In this document: piece by piece, positions 36,211 to 43,245 of the stretch
Numbering within the stretch: position 1 is the stretch's first letter
How the letters are laid out: each line of letters starts with the position of its first letter
Assembly: GCA_030651695.1 (NCBI GenBank)
Contig: JAUSCD010000022.1
Coordinates: forward strand, 62,001 to 126,000
Source: Pseudohongiella sp.
GTDB taxonomy: Bacteria > Pseudomonadota > Gammaproteobacteria > Pseudomonadales > Pseudohongiellaceae
DNA length: 64,000 nucleotides
Reading direction: 5' to 3'
Program-made: the position numbers and the translations under genes
Notes under the pieces: model-generated
Databases searched by the model: none
The model's input: only the letters and a program-made list of their open reading frames with translations
Told to the model about the DNA's origin: nothing

Positions 36211-36495
36211 TCAAGTCCGTTGTTTGAGTGATGAATAGATTCTGTTTTTCTCGGGCTTGCCGACAGCAAGTACATAAACAATCAACTCGCCATCTACCAC
36301 CTCATATGCCAATCGGTATCCTGCCGAGCGAAGTTTGATTTTGTAAACCGAGTCATATCCACTCAACTTGTCCGCAGGCATTCTCGGATTTTCCAGTCTT
36401 TCCGCCAGCTTCTTTTTAAACTGGCTTTTGACAGGGGCTCCAGGTTTTTCCCACTCCTTGAGAGCAACAGGAAGGAAACGTAACTTATAGGTCAT
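36211..36495 (-). CDS. RelE/ParE-family toxin
   Basis: 94 residues with the RelE fold pattern: an N-terminal YKLRFLPVALKEWEK, a basic helix (KSQFKKKLAERLENP), the core YKIKLRSAGYRLAYEV and the C-terminal LIVYVLAVGKPEKNRIY. The basic residues that act on mRNA at the ribosome in RelE-type toxins are present (Arg in LRSAGYR, Lys near the C-terminus). It starts inside the end of the antitoxin gene (11-bp overlap), the standard antitoxin-first order, and appears intact. Confidence 0.9.
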   Translation of the reverse strand: MTYKLRFLPVALKEWEKPGAPVKSQFKKKLAERLENPRMPADKLSGYDSVYKIKLRSAGYRLAYEVVDGELIVYVLAVGKPEKNRIYSSLKQRT

Positions 36496-36736
36496 CCAGT
36501 GATACCGTTACGGCGTTGTCTTTATCGCCGCGGCGTTCTTCCACCAGCTTTGCCAGTTCATAGTCCTCTATCGTCTCCATAAGTGCCTCATAGGTAGCGG
36601 CAGGAATGAGGTAGGCAGCGGGCTTGTTATGGTTTAAAACGGCAATAGGCGAACCACTTGCCTGGGCAATCAATGCTGATGGGTTTTTCTTTAGTTCTGA
36701 AATGCTTACAGAAAAATCTGCCAGTACCTGACGCAT
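36485..36736 (-). CDS. Phd/YefM-family antitoxin
   Basis: 83 residues. The N-terminal half has the Phd/YefM DNA-binding fold (ADFSVSISELKKNPSALI, then SPIAVLNHNKPAAYLIPA) and the acidic C-terminal tail binds the toxin. A GAGG sequence lies five bases before the ATG. It should neutralise the RelE-like toxin and repress the shared promoter; AT-rich sequence upstream (36737-36775) could hold the operator, but I see no unambiguous palindrome. Confidence 0.88.
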   Translation of the reverse strand: MRQVLADFSVSISELKKNPSALIAQASGSPIAVLNHNKPAAYLIPAATYEALMETIEDYELAKLVEERRGDKDNAVTVSLDDL

Positions 36737-36801
36737 AACTACCTCAATTAAGTGCCATATTGTGGTCTTATATTAGCCCGTAAGCAGGCCTCTCACCAGC
36801 T

Positions 36802-37107
36802 TCATGGCGCCCAGGCAATCAATCCCGCCATCGCTGCGAGGAAGAATCCGGCGCCCAGGCTCCAGAGAATCACAGAGTGAGACATGCTCCAGCCTCTGGT
36901 GCGCCGGGGAACCGCACCGATTATGACAGGCACCATTCCGCACACGGTGGCTCCCGCAGCTGTGCGCAGTGCTCCTGGCATAAATGTCTGGTTCAGGGCT
37001 TCGGATAACAAAATCCGGGGAGAGAGGATTCGCCAGCCGAGCAGCTCCAGGTAAATTGCGATTGCAAACACAATGACCAGGGCCAGCAGGTGTTTTTTAT
37101 AGTTCAC
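36802..37107 (-). CDS. Small inner-membrane protein of unknown function
   Basis: 101 residues with three hydrophobic stretches (about 6-24, 48-66 and 79-99) separated by short basic loops (PRRTRG). No family recognised. Its start overlaps the end of the DUF4336 gene by 11 bp, so the two are probably translated together and may act together. Confidence 0.6.
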   Translation of the reverse strand: MNYKKHLLALVIVFAIAIYLELLGWRILSPRILLSEALNQTFMPGALRTAAGATVCGMVPVIIGAVPRRTRGWSMSHSVILWSLGAGFFLAAMAGLIAWAP

Positions 37108-37882
37108 GCAGAGCCACCTTCAGTTTTTCAGCTGCCTGTTTGCCAATGATTTCATCATGCGCGACGATGATCCGCTGACAAGGCAGGGACAACAAGGGTC
37201 GTACCGATCGACGCAGCGCATGTTTATCTTTTATCGCCAGTTTCATTGTTCTGGACATTGCGAGCCTGTTATAAACACCAAGAACTTTTGCGACAAATGC
37301 CGACAGCCCGCGGTTGTTCTGCGAAAAACAAAATAATAGATCAGTCAGGATCAGTGTACCTGTGGCGGCATGGAACCAGACTGTTTCGTTGAGTATTGGC
37401 AGCCCGTCAATAAAAAAACCCTGCAGCTCGTCGCCCCACGGAGCATCATCTGGTATCAGCGGGTACCCGGCCAGATCTGGGCGTTTGGATTCAAGGCCGG
37501 GTGCGATAAATCCTGCTGCCGACGGGTATGCAGCGAGAAACGCAGGAAAGTAGAGATGGTGGCTTTTGTTCGGTGCAATCACACAGCGGACATTGCCAAT
37601 ATTGGAGAGCGTAGCGATCAACTCTGGCGTGGGTGTAACAGGGGAGTGGACCCACAGAGAGCCATCGCGCAGCCGTACAACTGTCATGCGGGTCGTGATT
37701 GAAATCGGGCCGAACTTCAGTGCTTGTCGGGCGTGCCAGATCGAGTCAGGAACAATCGTTTCGAGCACATTCGTTTCGAGTGATGTTGAGTTGCTGACCA
37801 TGTTGAAATCCATGCGTGCCGCCTGACTCCCGTGCATCGGAGTTGCCCCGCGGAGGTCAGTATATTTTCCATCCTTGTTCAT
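37097..37882 (-). CDS. DUF4336 domain protein (metallo-beta-lactamase-like fold)
   Basis: About 261 residues from the ATG at 37882, which has AGGA eight bases upstream; an upstream frame to 37981 and a later ATG at 37801 are alternatives. The core has the DUF4336 pattern: MTVVRLRDGSLWVHSP, an Asn-Lys-Ser-His-His (PNKSHHLYFPAF) that replaces the usual H-x-H metal motif, and FHAATGTLILTDLLF with a downstream HDE (IVAHDEII). The family is related to MBL-fold hydrolases but often lacks a full metal site. Reaction unknown. It is divergent from the lysoplasmalogenase gene and overlaps the small membrane protein gene. Confidence 0.75.
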   Translation of the reverse strand: MNKDGKYTDLRGATPMHGSQAARMDFNMVSNSTSLETNVLETIVPDSIWHARQALKFGPISITTRMTVVRLRDGSLWVHSPVTPTPELIATLSNIGNVRCVIAPNKSHHLYFPAFLAAYPSAAGFIAPGLESKRPDLAGYPLIPDDAPWGDELQGFFIDGLPILNETVWFHAATGTLILTDLLFCFSQNNRGLSAFVAKVLGVYNRLAMSRTMKLAIKDKHALRRSVRPLLSLPCQRIIVAHDEIIGKQAAEKLKVALREL

Positions 37883-37984
37883 TGATAGCATCCTGTGCTC
37901 ATAGAAGTGACTACTGGCTGGTGATTCAACAAGAGAACAGGTGTATGTTCTCATGGTCATCAAATAATAAGAGTACATCAAGAC

Positions 37985-38686
37985 ATGACAGAAAATTCCT
38001 CTGCTTCAGTGTTACCTCCAGGCTCAACCGCAGGCAAAGCAACTTCACTCATCCCGCCGCTGTGGCTGGCGGCATTCGCTGGCTTCAGCGTCCTGTACAT
38101 CGCGCTGCCTGGTCTCATCCCGTCGGATTGGCGCTGGTTCTTCAAAATCATACCGATTGCCTTGCTGCTGCAACTGGCGCTGAGCAGAACCGAAGGCAAA
38201 ACCCGCACACTGTTGGGTCTGGGTCTGGTGCTGTCTGCAATCGGAGATGTGTTGCTGGCGCTGGATGGTCTTTTTGTGCAGGGACTGGCAGCGTTTCTGC
38301 TGGCGCAAGTCACGTACACAGTTCTGTTTCTGACGCAGTTCAGCTGGCAACCACGCCGCCTGCCGTGGGCAGCATTTATTGTGGTATACGCTTTGGTTTG
38401 CACACTGTTCATTGTGCCCGGGGCGGGCGATATGAAGCTGCCGGTGACTGCATACATGATCGCCATCAGTGCAATGGCCATTGCGGCTGGCTTCAGGAGA
38501 GATCAGCAGTTTCTATGGGTAGCCATGGGCGCATTGATTTTTATGGTCAGCGACACACTGATTGCTGTCGGCCGGTTTGTGACGCCGTTTGAGTATTCCG
38601 GTATTGCGGTGATGAGTACTTATTACCTAGCCCAGCTGTTGATTTGTGTGGGGATTGCAAGGCACAGCAAGCGGTCGCCAGCCTGA
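37985..38686 (+). CDS. Lysoplasmalogenase family membrane protein (YhhN/TMEM86)
   Basis: 233 residues with about eight hydrophobic helices. YhhN family motifs are present: KIIPIALLLQLAL, LSAIGDVLLAL, AFLLAQVTYTVLF, AYMIAISAMA and GALIFMVSDTLIAVGRF, the last holding the conserved Ser-Asp and the Arg-Phe. Family members hydrolyse the vinyl-ether bond of lysoplasmalogens or act on related lipids in the inner membrane. The gene is divergent from the DUF4336 gene. The 298-bp stretch after it (38687-38984) holds a 15-bp tandem repeat and a small hairpin (GCATTC/GAATGC, 38955-38971) next to the following gene's ribosome-binding site. Confidence 0.88.
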   Translation: MTENSSASVLPPGSTAGKATSLIPPLWLAAFAGFSVLYIALPGLIPSDWRWFFKIIPIALLLQLALSRTEGKTRTLLGLGLVLSAIGDVLLALDGLFVQGLAAFLLAQVTYTVLFLTQFSWQPRRLPWAAFIVVYALVCTLFIVPGAGDMKLPVTAYMIAISAMAIAAGFRRDQQFLWVAMGALIFMVSDTLIAVGRFVTPFEYSGIAVMSTYYLAQLLICVGIARHSKRSPA

Positions 38687-38752
38687 TACGCTGAGGAAAG
38701 CTGCTCTTCATCAGCTCTCTATTTGCCCGCGTCTGCAACCGCTCATGCTCCA

Positions 38753-38797
38753 CCACTTCCTGCTAAACCACTTCCTGCTAAACCACTTCCTGCCACA
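38753..38797. repeat. Three tandem copies of a 15-bp unit
   Basis: CCACTTCCTGCTAAA repeats at 38753-38767 and 38768-38782; the third copy (38783-38797) ends CCACA instead of CTAAA. It lies in non-coding DNA between the lysoplasmalogenase gene and the envelope-stress cassette. Confidence 0.85.
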
Positions 38798-38984
38798 CCA
38801 CACTCATGCTCTGCGATTCTGATGTTTTACCACTCTCAGGTGTTGCAACCGCCCGGGTCGTGTGCCACCGAACCGAAGGCACAGGTTATGTTCTGTAAAG
38901 TCGTTGACGGTGCACTGAAAACTAAACAAACAGTGAAAATGTTCATCAACGGCAGCATTCAGAAAGAATGCCGAGGAGAGTGCA

Positions 38985-39506
38985 GTGACAACATCGAACT
39001 CGGATCCTGACATCCGGAATATGAAGCGCGAAGCAGGCGCGATGGCCAATGAAAAAGCTGAAACCGTCCAGCATCAGATCGCGGATGGAGCAGATGCTTT
39101 GTCGGATGCCATCGACGCAGCCGCATCAAATCTCGACGAGCATGATCGCGAAGGTCTGGCGCGTTATGCGCGCACACTGAGCAGCAACATTTCGGATATG
39201 GCCGGGCAGCTGGAGCGTCGAAGCGTCGATGAACTGGCCACGGATGCCAAGCAGCTGGCCAGAAATAATCCCGCCCTGTTTATGCTCGGAAGCATAGCAG
39301 TGGGCTTCGGCTTGTCGCGATTCTTCAAGGCAAGCGCGGAACATGATCACCAGAACGGCAACAAAGCACGGCGCACAGACTCGTCACGGGATTATGGCAT
39401 CCCGGAAGGCGGGCCGGTGCGACAATCCATGACGGCAAGACCCGGAACATCAAATGCCGGGCTGGATAGCGACGGAGGATCAGACTATGACGCAACAATA
39501 CGATGA
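38985..39506 (+). CDS. DUF883/nutrient-deprivation-type membrane-anchored protein
   Basis: 173 residues. An amphipathic, Ala/Asp/Glu-rich helical region (about 20-95) is followed by a short C-terminal membrane segment (NPALFMLGSIAVGFGLSRFFKAS), as in DUF883/ElaB-like and nutrient-deprivation-induced proteins, and then a charged, disordered tail. The start is GTG with GGAG six bases upstream. It is the first of three overlapping genes that recur together in proteobacteria and are linked to envelope stress or stationary phase. The stop overlaps the next start by 20 bp. Confidence 0.7.
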   Translation: MTTSNSDPDIRNMKREAGAMANEKAETVQHQIADGADALSDAIDAAASNLDEHDREGLARYARTLSSNISDMAGQLERRSVDELATDAKQLARNNPALFMLGSIAVGFGLSRFFKASAEHDHQNGNKARRTDSSRDYGIPEGGPVRQSMTARPGTSNAGLDSDGGSDYDATIR

Positions 39507-39918
39507 AGAGCGTTTCGCAGCGGCAGGCCGCGAACAACGTAGCGCAGAATCCATTCCCGATCTGATCAGGGATCTCGCCACGGACCTGTCTTTGCTGGTT
39601 GGTAAGGAAATCCAATTGGCAAAATCTGAGGTACGGGAAACTGTCGCTGAAGTGCAAACAGGCGTGGGTGCGATTGCGACGGGTGCAGTCATCGCGATGG
39701 CAGGGCTGGTAATACTGCTCCTGAGTGCAGTGTACGGCCTCAGCAATATCTTTGAACCATGGCTCGCAGCGCTGATTGTGGGTGCCGCCGCACTGCTGCT
39801 GGGATTCCTGATGGTCCAGGGGGCCAGGAAAAAAATCAGCGAGACTTCCGTTTTGCCGGAGCGCACCGTGGAGTCTGTCAAAAAAGACACCAGCACATTA
39901 AAGAGGGCTTCCCGATGA
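39487..39918 (+). CDS. Phage-holin-family (DUF1469-type) membrane protein
   Basis: 143 residues from the ATG at 39487, which has GGAGG eight bases upstream. An N-terminal amphipathic helix (SIPDLIRDLATDLSLLVGKEIQLAKSE is the conserved part) precedes two membrane helices (about 58-80 and 88-108). Despite the name, family members are chromosomal, act in envelope homeostasis and are not lysis proteins. The stop overlaps the next start (ATGA). Confidence 0.82.
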   Translation: MTQQYDEERFAAAGREQRSAESIPDLIRDLATDLSLLVGKEIQLAKSEVRETVAEVQTGVGAIATGAVIAMAGLVILLLSAVYGLSNIFEPWLAALIVGAAALLLGFLMVQGARKKISETSVLPERTVESVKKDTSTLKRASR

Positions 39919-40550
39919 GCACATCAGTCGATCCCAACTACAATGAATTTCGTGGCGACTTAGGCAACCACGACAGCAAAAACGACAGCAAAAACGACGA
40001 GCACAAAAGCCCTGAACAACTGGAGCGAGAAGTCGAGCTGGCCCGTGCCCGTTTGACCAGAACTGCCAGCGAGTTGTCTCACAGGCTTTCACCCGGAGAG
40101 CTCATCGATCAGGCACTCGACATGGCGCGCGAGCACGGCGGTGAGTTCGGTCGTAATCTGGGGGCGCAGGTGAAGAGCAACCCTTTGCCGATGATACTCA
40201 CCGGTATTGGCATATCCTGGCTGATGATGTCTTCCGGTAGAACTGGCGCCTCCGCTGCACACACGCGGGCGAAAGCTGCTGAGTTGGGCCACAACATGCA
40301 TGATGCCACTGATCACATGAAGGAGTCTGTGCACGATATCCGCGAAAGTCTGACCAAATTTTATCGCGACGAGCCATTGCTGGCGGGTAGTCTGGGTGTT
40401 GCTATCGGCGCTGCCTTGGGCGCGCTGGTGCCGCCAACGGAGTTCGAGGACGAGACCTTCGGAAAAGCACGCGATCATAGTCTCGAGGCCGCGAAGTCCG
40501 CAGCAGTGAAAAAATTCGATGAGGCGAGAGACTCTACGCAGTCGCAGTAG
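39915..40550 (+). CDS. DUF3618 domain protein
   Basis: 211 residues from the ATG at 39915, which overlaps the previous stop codon (ATGA) and has GAGGG upstream. After an Asn/Asp/Lys-rich lead (with two SKND repeats) comes the DUF3618 signature SPEQLEREVELARARLTRT, then two short hydrophobic segments (PLPMILTGIGISWLMM and LAGSLGVAIGAALGALV). It is probably peripheral or membrane-anchored and completes the three-gene cassette. Function unknown. Confidence 0.8.
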   Translation: MSTSVDPNYNEFRGDLGNHDSKNDSKNDEHKSPEQLEREVELARARLTRTASELSHRLSPGELIDQALDMAREHGGEFGRNLGAQVKSNPLPMILTGIGISWLMMSSGRTGASAAHTRAKAAELGHNMHDATDHMKESVHDIRESLTKFYRDEPLLAGSLGVAIGAALGALVPPTEFEDETFGKARDHSLEAAKSAAVKKFDEARDSTQSQ

Positions 40551-40727
40551 GGTAACAACGCTTCATTCGGTTACGCGACCGCAATACCATCGGGCTATTG
40601 GCAGCAACTTACAGAGTTGCGGTCAATAGCCCTTGTCATTCCTATGTGCACACTCAAGCTGATCACTGTTGACGCCCTACTGTCCCGAGTCGTACGATGG
40701 CCTTCTTACGCGGCAGTCGATGTAATT

Positions 40728-42425
40728 ATGGATAGTAGCTACAAGCAGAGCATGATTGATAACATGCCATCGGGCTATTTTGTGACCGACGTCACACAAA
40801 GCATTCAATTTGCCAATCGCTATGCATTATCTCATCTCGGCTATGAAAATCTCCTGCAAAGGCCACTGTCAGAGATACTGACCCGCGCCTCCTGCATTCT
40901 GTTTGAAAGTTACGTATCGCCTTTACTGGTCAGGGAGGGGGTTTGTAACGAAATTCAGCTGTCGTTAAAAACCGCTAGCGGCGAAAAACTGCCTGTGGTA
41001 CTCAACGCGCGCAGAGAAGAATCTGACGGAGAAGTTCACTGGACCTTTATTGGCGCCACTCAGAGGGACAAGTTGTTTCACGAACTTGTCCAGGCAAGAA
41101 ATCTGCTGGAAGAGAAAAACCGTCTGCTGGAGGCCCGCACAGTCACCGATGATCTGACCGGCTTGGCCAATCGATTGTCCGTAACACAGTATCTGACCGA
41201 GCACCTGAAAAATGCTCGCGTCCGGCAGACTCAGATTGTTGTGGTATTTATCGATCTGGACGGCTTCAAGGCGATCAATGACAGTCACGGCCATTTAGTG
41301 GGAGACCAGGTACTTAAAGCGGTAGGGCAGCGCCTTGCAGGCAGTTTGCGTACCTCGGATCTGGTGGCCCGTTATGGCGGAGACGAGTTTGTGGTGCTGC
41401 TTGAGCACGGCACGGGTGAGTCAAAAAAGAATGAGCGCATGATTCTTCGTCTGCTGCAAAAGCTGCGGACACCTTTTCAGATCAACGGCCAGATGCTGTC
41501 GTTATCGGCCAGTGCGGGTGCAACTGTGTATCCGCAACCGGGTGCCGTTGAGCCTGAACAGTTGATCCGGCAAGCCGATCAGGCGATGTACAAATCCAAG
41601 CTTGCCGGCAAGGATCAGGTCAGCTGGTTTGACCCGCAGTGGGAGGCAACTCAGAGAACCTACCACGAACTCATTTCCCAAATGCGCGCAGGTATTAAAC
41701 AAGATCAGTTTGTTTTGCATTACCAGCCAAAAATCAATCTGCTCACCGGCGCCGTTGTTGGCGCAGAAGCGTTGATACGATGGCAGCATCCGGAGAGAGG
41801 GATGTTAATGCCCATGGATTTTTTGCCGCACATAGACAGTCATCACATCGAGCAGGAATTGGGTGACTGGGTCATCGACTCAGCGCTGCGGCAGATCGGG
41901 AACTGGCGTGCGCGCGGCTTGCTGCTACCCGTCAGTGTCAATGTGTCGGCCTATTACCTGATGTCTGAGAAATTCCTCGACCGGCTGCTGGCGCTGTTAC
42001 ACAACTATCCCGGCGTGCCTGCCTCGCAACTGGAGCTTGAACTGTTGGAAAGTAGTGCGATTGACGACAGCAGAAACATTTCCAGTATTGCAGGCGTTTG
42101 CCAGCGTATGGGGATAAAAATCGCTCTCGATGATTTTGGTACCGGATATTCGACACTGTCTCATCTTCGGAATTTGTCGGTTGATGTATTAAAAATTGAC
42201 CGGAGTTATGTGCAGGATATGTTAACCAACCCAAGCAATGTCGCGATCATCAGAGGCATCATCGGTTTTGCGAAGGCGTTTAACTGTCTGATTATCGCCG
42301 AAGGCATTGAAACCGATGAGCAATTAAACGCGCTTGTAAATCTTGGTTGTCACTATGGCCAGGGTTATTACATTGCAAGGCCGATGCCCGCAGAGTCAAT
42401 CGAATCCTGGATAGCCGCACGATAG
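40728..42425 (+). CDS. PAS-GGDEF-EAL c-di-GMP signalling protein
   Basis: 565 residues from the ATG at 40728; the frame extends to 40617 but those residues look non-coding. An N-terminal PAS domain (about 8-120, MPSGYFVTDVTQSIQFANR) leads by a coiled coil to a GGDEF domain with intact YGGDEF and an RxxD inhibitory site (RTSD) five residues before it, then an EAL domain with EALIRW, ELELLES, DDFGTGYS, LKIDRSYV, AEGIET and QGYYIARPM. Both domains keep their catalytic residues, so it could make and break c-di-GMP. No membrane segment is seen. The gene directly upstream of an RsbQ-like hydrolase (16-bp gap) suggests the hydrolase feeds a small ligand to this PAS domain. Confidence 0.92.
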   Translation: MDSSYKQSMIDNMPSGYFVTDVTQSIQFANRYALSHLGYENLLQRPLSEILTRASCILFESYVSPLLVREGVCNEIQLSLKTASGEKLPVVLNARREESDGEVHWTFIGATQRDKLFHELVQARNLLEEKNRLLEARTVTDDLTGLANRLSVTQYLTEHLKNARVRQTQIVVVFIDLDGFKAINDSHGHLVGDQVLKAVGQRLAGSLRTSDLVARYGGDEFVVLLEHGTGESKKNERMILRLLQKLRTPFQINGQMLSLSASAGATVYPQPGAVEPEQLIRQADQAMYKSKLAGKDQVSWFDPQWEATQRTYHELISQMRAGIKQDQFVLHYQPKINLLTGAVVGAEALIRWQHPERGMLMPMDFLPHIDSHHIEQELGDWVIDSALRQIGNWRARGLLLPVSVNVSAYYLMSEKFLDRLLALLHNYPGVPASQLELELLESSAIDDSRNISSIAGVCQRMGIKIALDDFGTGYSTLSHLRNLSVDVLKIDRSYVQDMLTNPSNVAIIRGIIGFAKAFNCLIIAEGIETDEQLNALVNLGCHYGQGYYIARPMPAESIESWIAAR

Positions 42426-42441
42426 CGTTTTGGAGTCAACT

Positions 42442-43245
42442 ATGAGCGATTACAGCATTAAGGCGCGCAACAACGTCAAAATTATTGGCAGTGGAGAGCA
42501 TGTGCTTATGCTCGCCCACGGATTTGGCTGTGATCAGAACATGTGGCGCGCACTGGCAGACAAAATGGGAAATGACTACACCATCATCCTGTTTGATTAT
42601 GTTGGTTGCGGGCAGTCCGATTTCGCGGCATTTAACGCAAACCGTTACACCACACTGGATGGTTATGCCAGTGACATTACCGACATTCTCAGCGAGCTCA
42701 ATCTGTCTGACGTGACGCTGATTGGTCATTCAGTCAGCTCAATGATTGGAATGCTGGCCGCCATCAAGGCGCCAGATCGCATCTGTAAGCTGGTGATGGT
42801 ATGTCCGTCGCCCTATTACATGAATGATCTGCCGGGATACGCTGGTGGTTTCGAGCGCGATGATCTTGAAGAACTGATCGACATGATGGATAAAAACTAC
42901 ATCGGCTGGGCGAACTACCTCGCACCGCTGGTCATGGGCGGGCGCGCTGACCAGAGTGATGTCGAAAACCTGACCAGCAGCTTTTGCTCAACCGATCCGC
43001 GCGCCGCAAAAACGTTTGCAAGGGCCACGTTTTTTTCTGACTACAGGGATATTCTTGCCAACTGCCCGGTGCCTACCCTGGTGCTTCAGAGCCTGGCGGA
43101 CTCGTTAGTACCGGTGAATGTAGGGGAGTTTGTTGCCGGGCGACTGCCACAGGCAACTCTCAGAATCCTGGATACGCAGGGACATTGTGTGCATATGACG
43201 GATCCTGAGTTGACCGGGGCGGAGATTCGCGGGTTTCTTGGTTAA
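42442..43245 (+). CDS. RsbQ/KAI2-like alpha/beta hydrolase
   Basis: 267 residues from the ATG at 42442, with GGAG six bases upstream. The N-terminus (YSIKARNNVKIIGSGEHVLMLAHGFGCDQNMW) follows RsbQ of Bacillus. The nucleophile is in GHSVSSMIG (about Ser97), the acid in SLADSLVP and the His in TQGHCVHM. RsbQ delivers a small hydrophobic ligand or product to a partner PAS domain. Here the partner should be the PAS-GGDEF-EAL protein encoded immediately upstream. The stop overlaps the convergent DUF5916 gene by 4 bp. Confidence 0.9.
   Translation: MSDYSIKARNNVKIIGSGEHVLMLAHGFGCDQNMWRALADKMGNDYTIILFDYVGCGQSDFAAFNANRYTTLDGYASDITDILSELNLSDVTLIGHSVSSMIGMLAAIKAPDRICKLVMVCPSPYYMNDLPGYAGGFERDDLEELIDMMDKNYIGWANYLAPLVMGGRADQSDVENLTSSFCSTDPRAAKTFARATFFSDYRDILANCPVPTLVLQSLADSLVPVNVGEFVAGRLPQATLRILDTQGHCVHMTDPELTGAEIRGFLG

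Noticed and set aside
38753-38797. The 15-bp repeats as a CRISPR array
   Set aside because: Units are directly adjacent with no spacers, only three copies, and there are no cas genes.
40617-40727. An N-terminal extension of the PAS-GGDEF-EAL protein
   Set aside because: The residues show no domain or membrane pattern; the PAS domain begins soon after 40728. The start remains less certain than others because no strong ribosome-binding site is seen.
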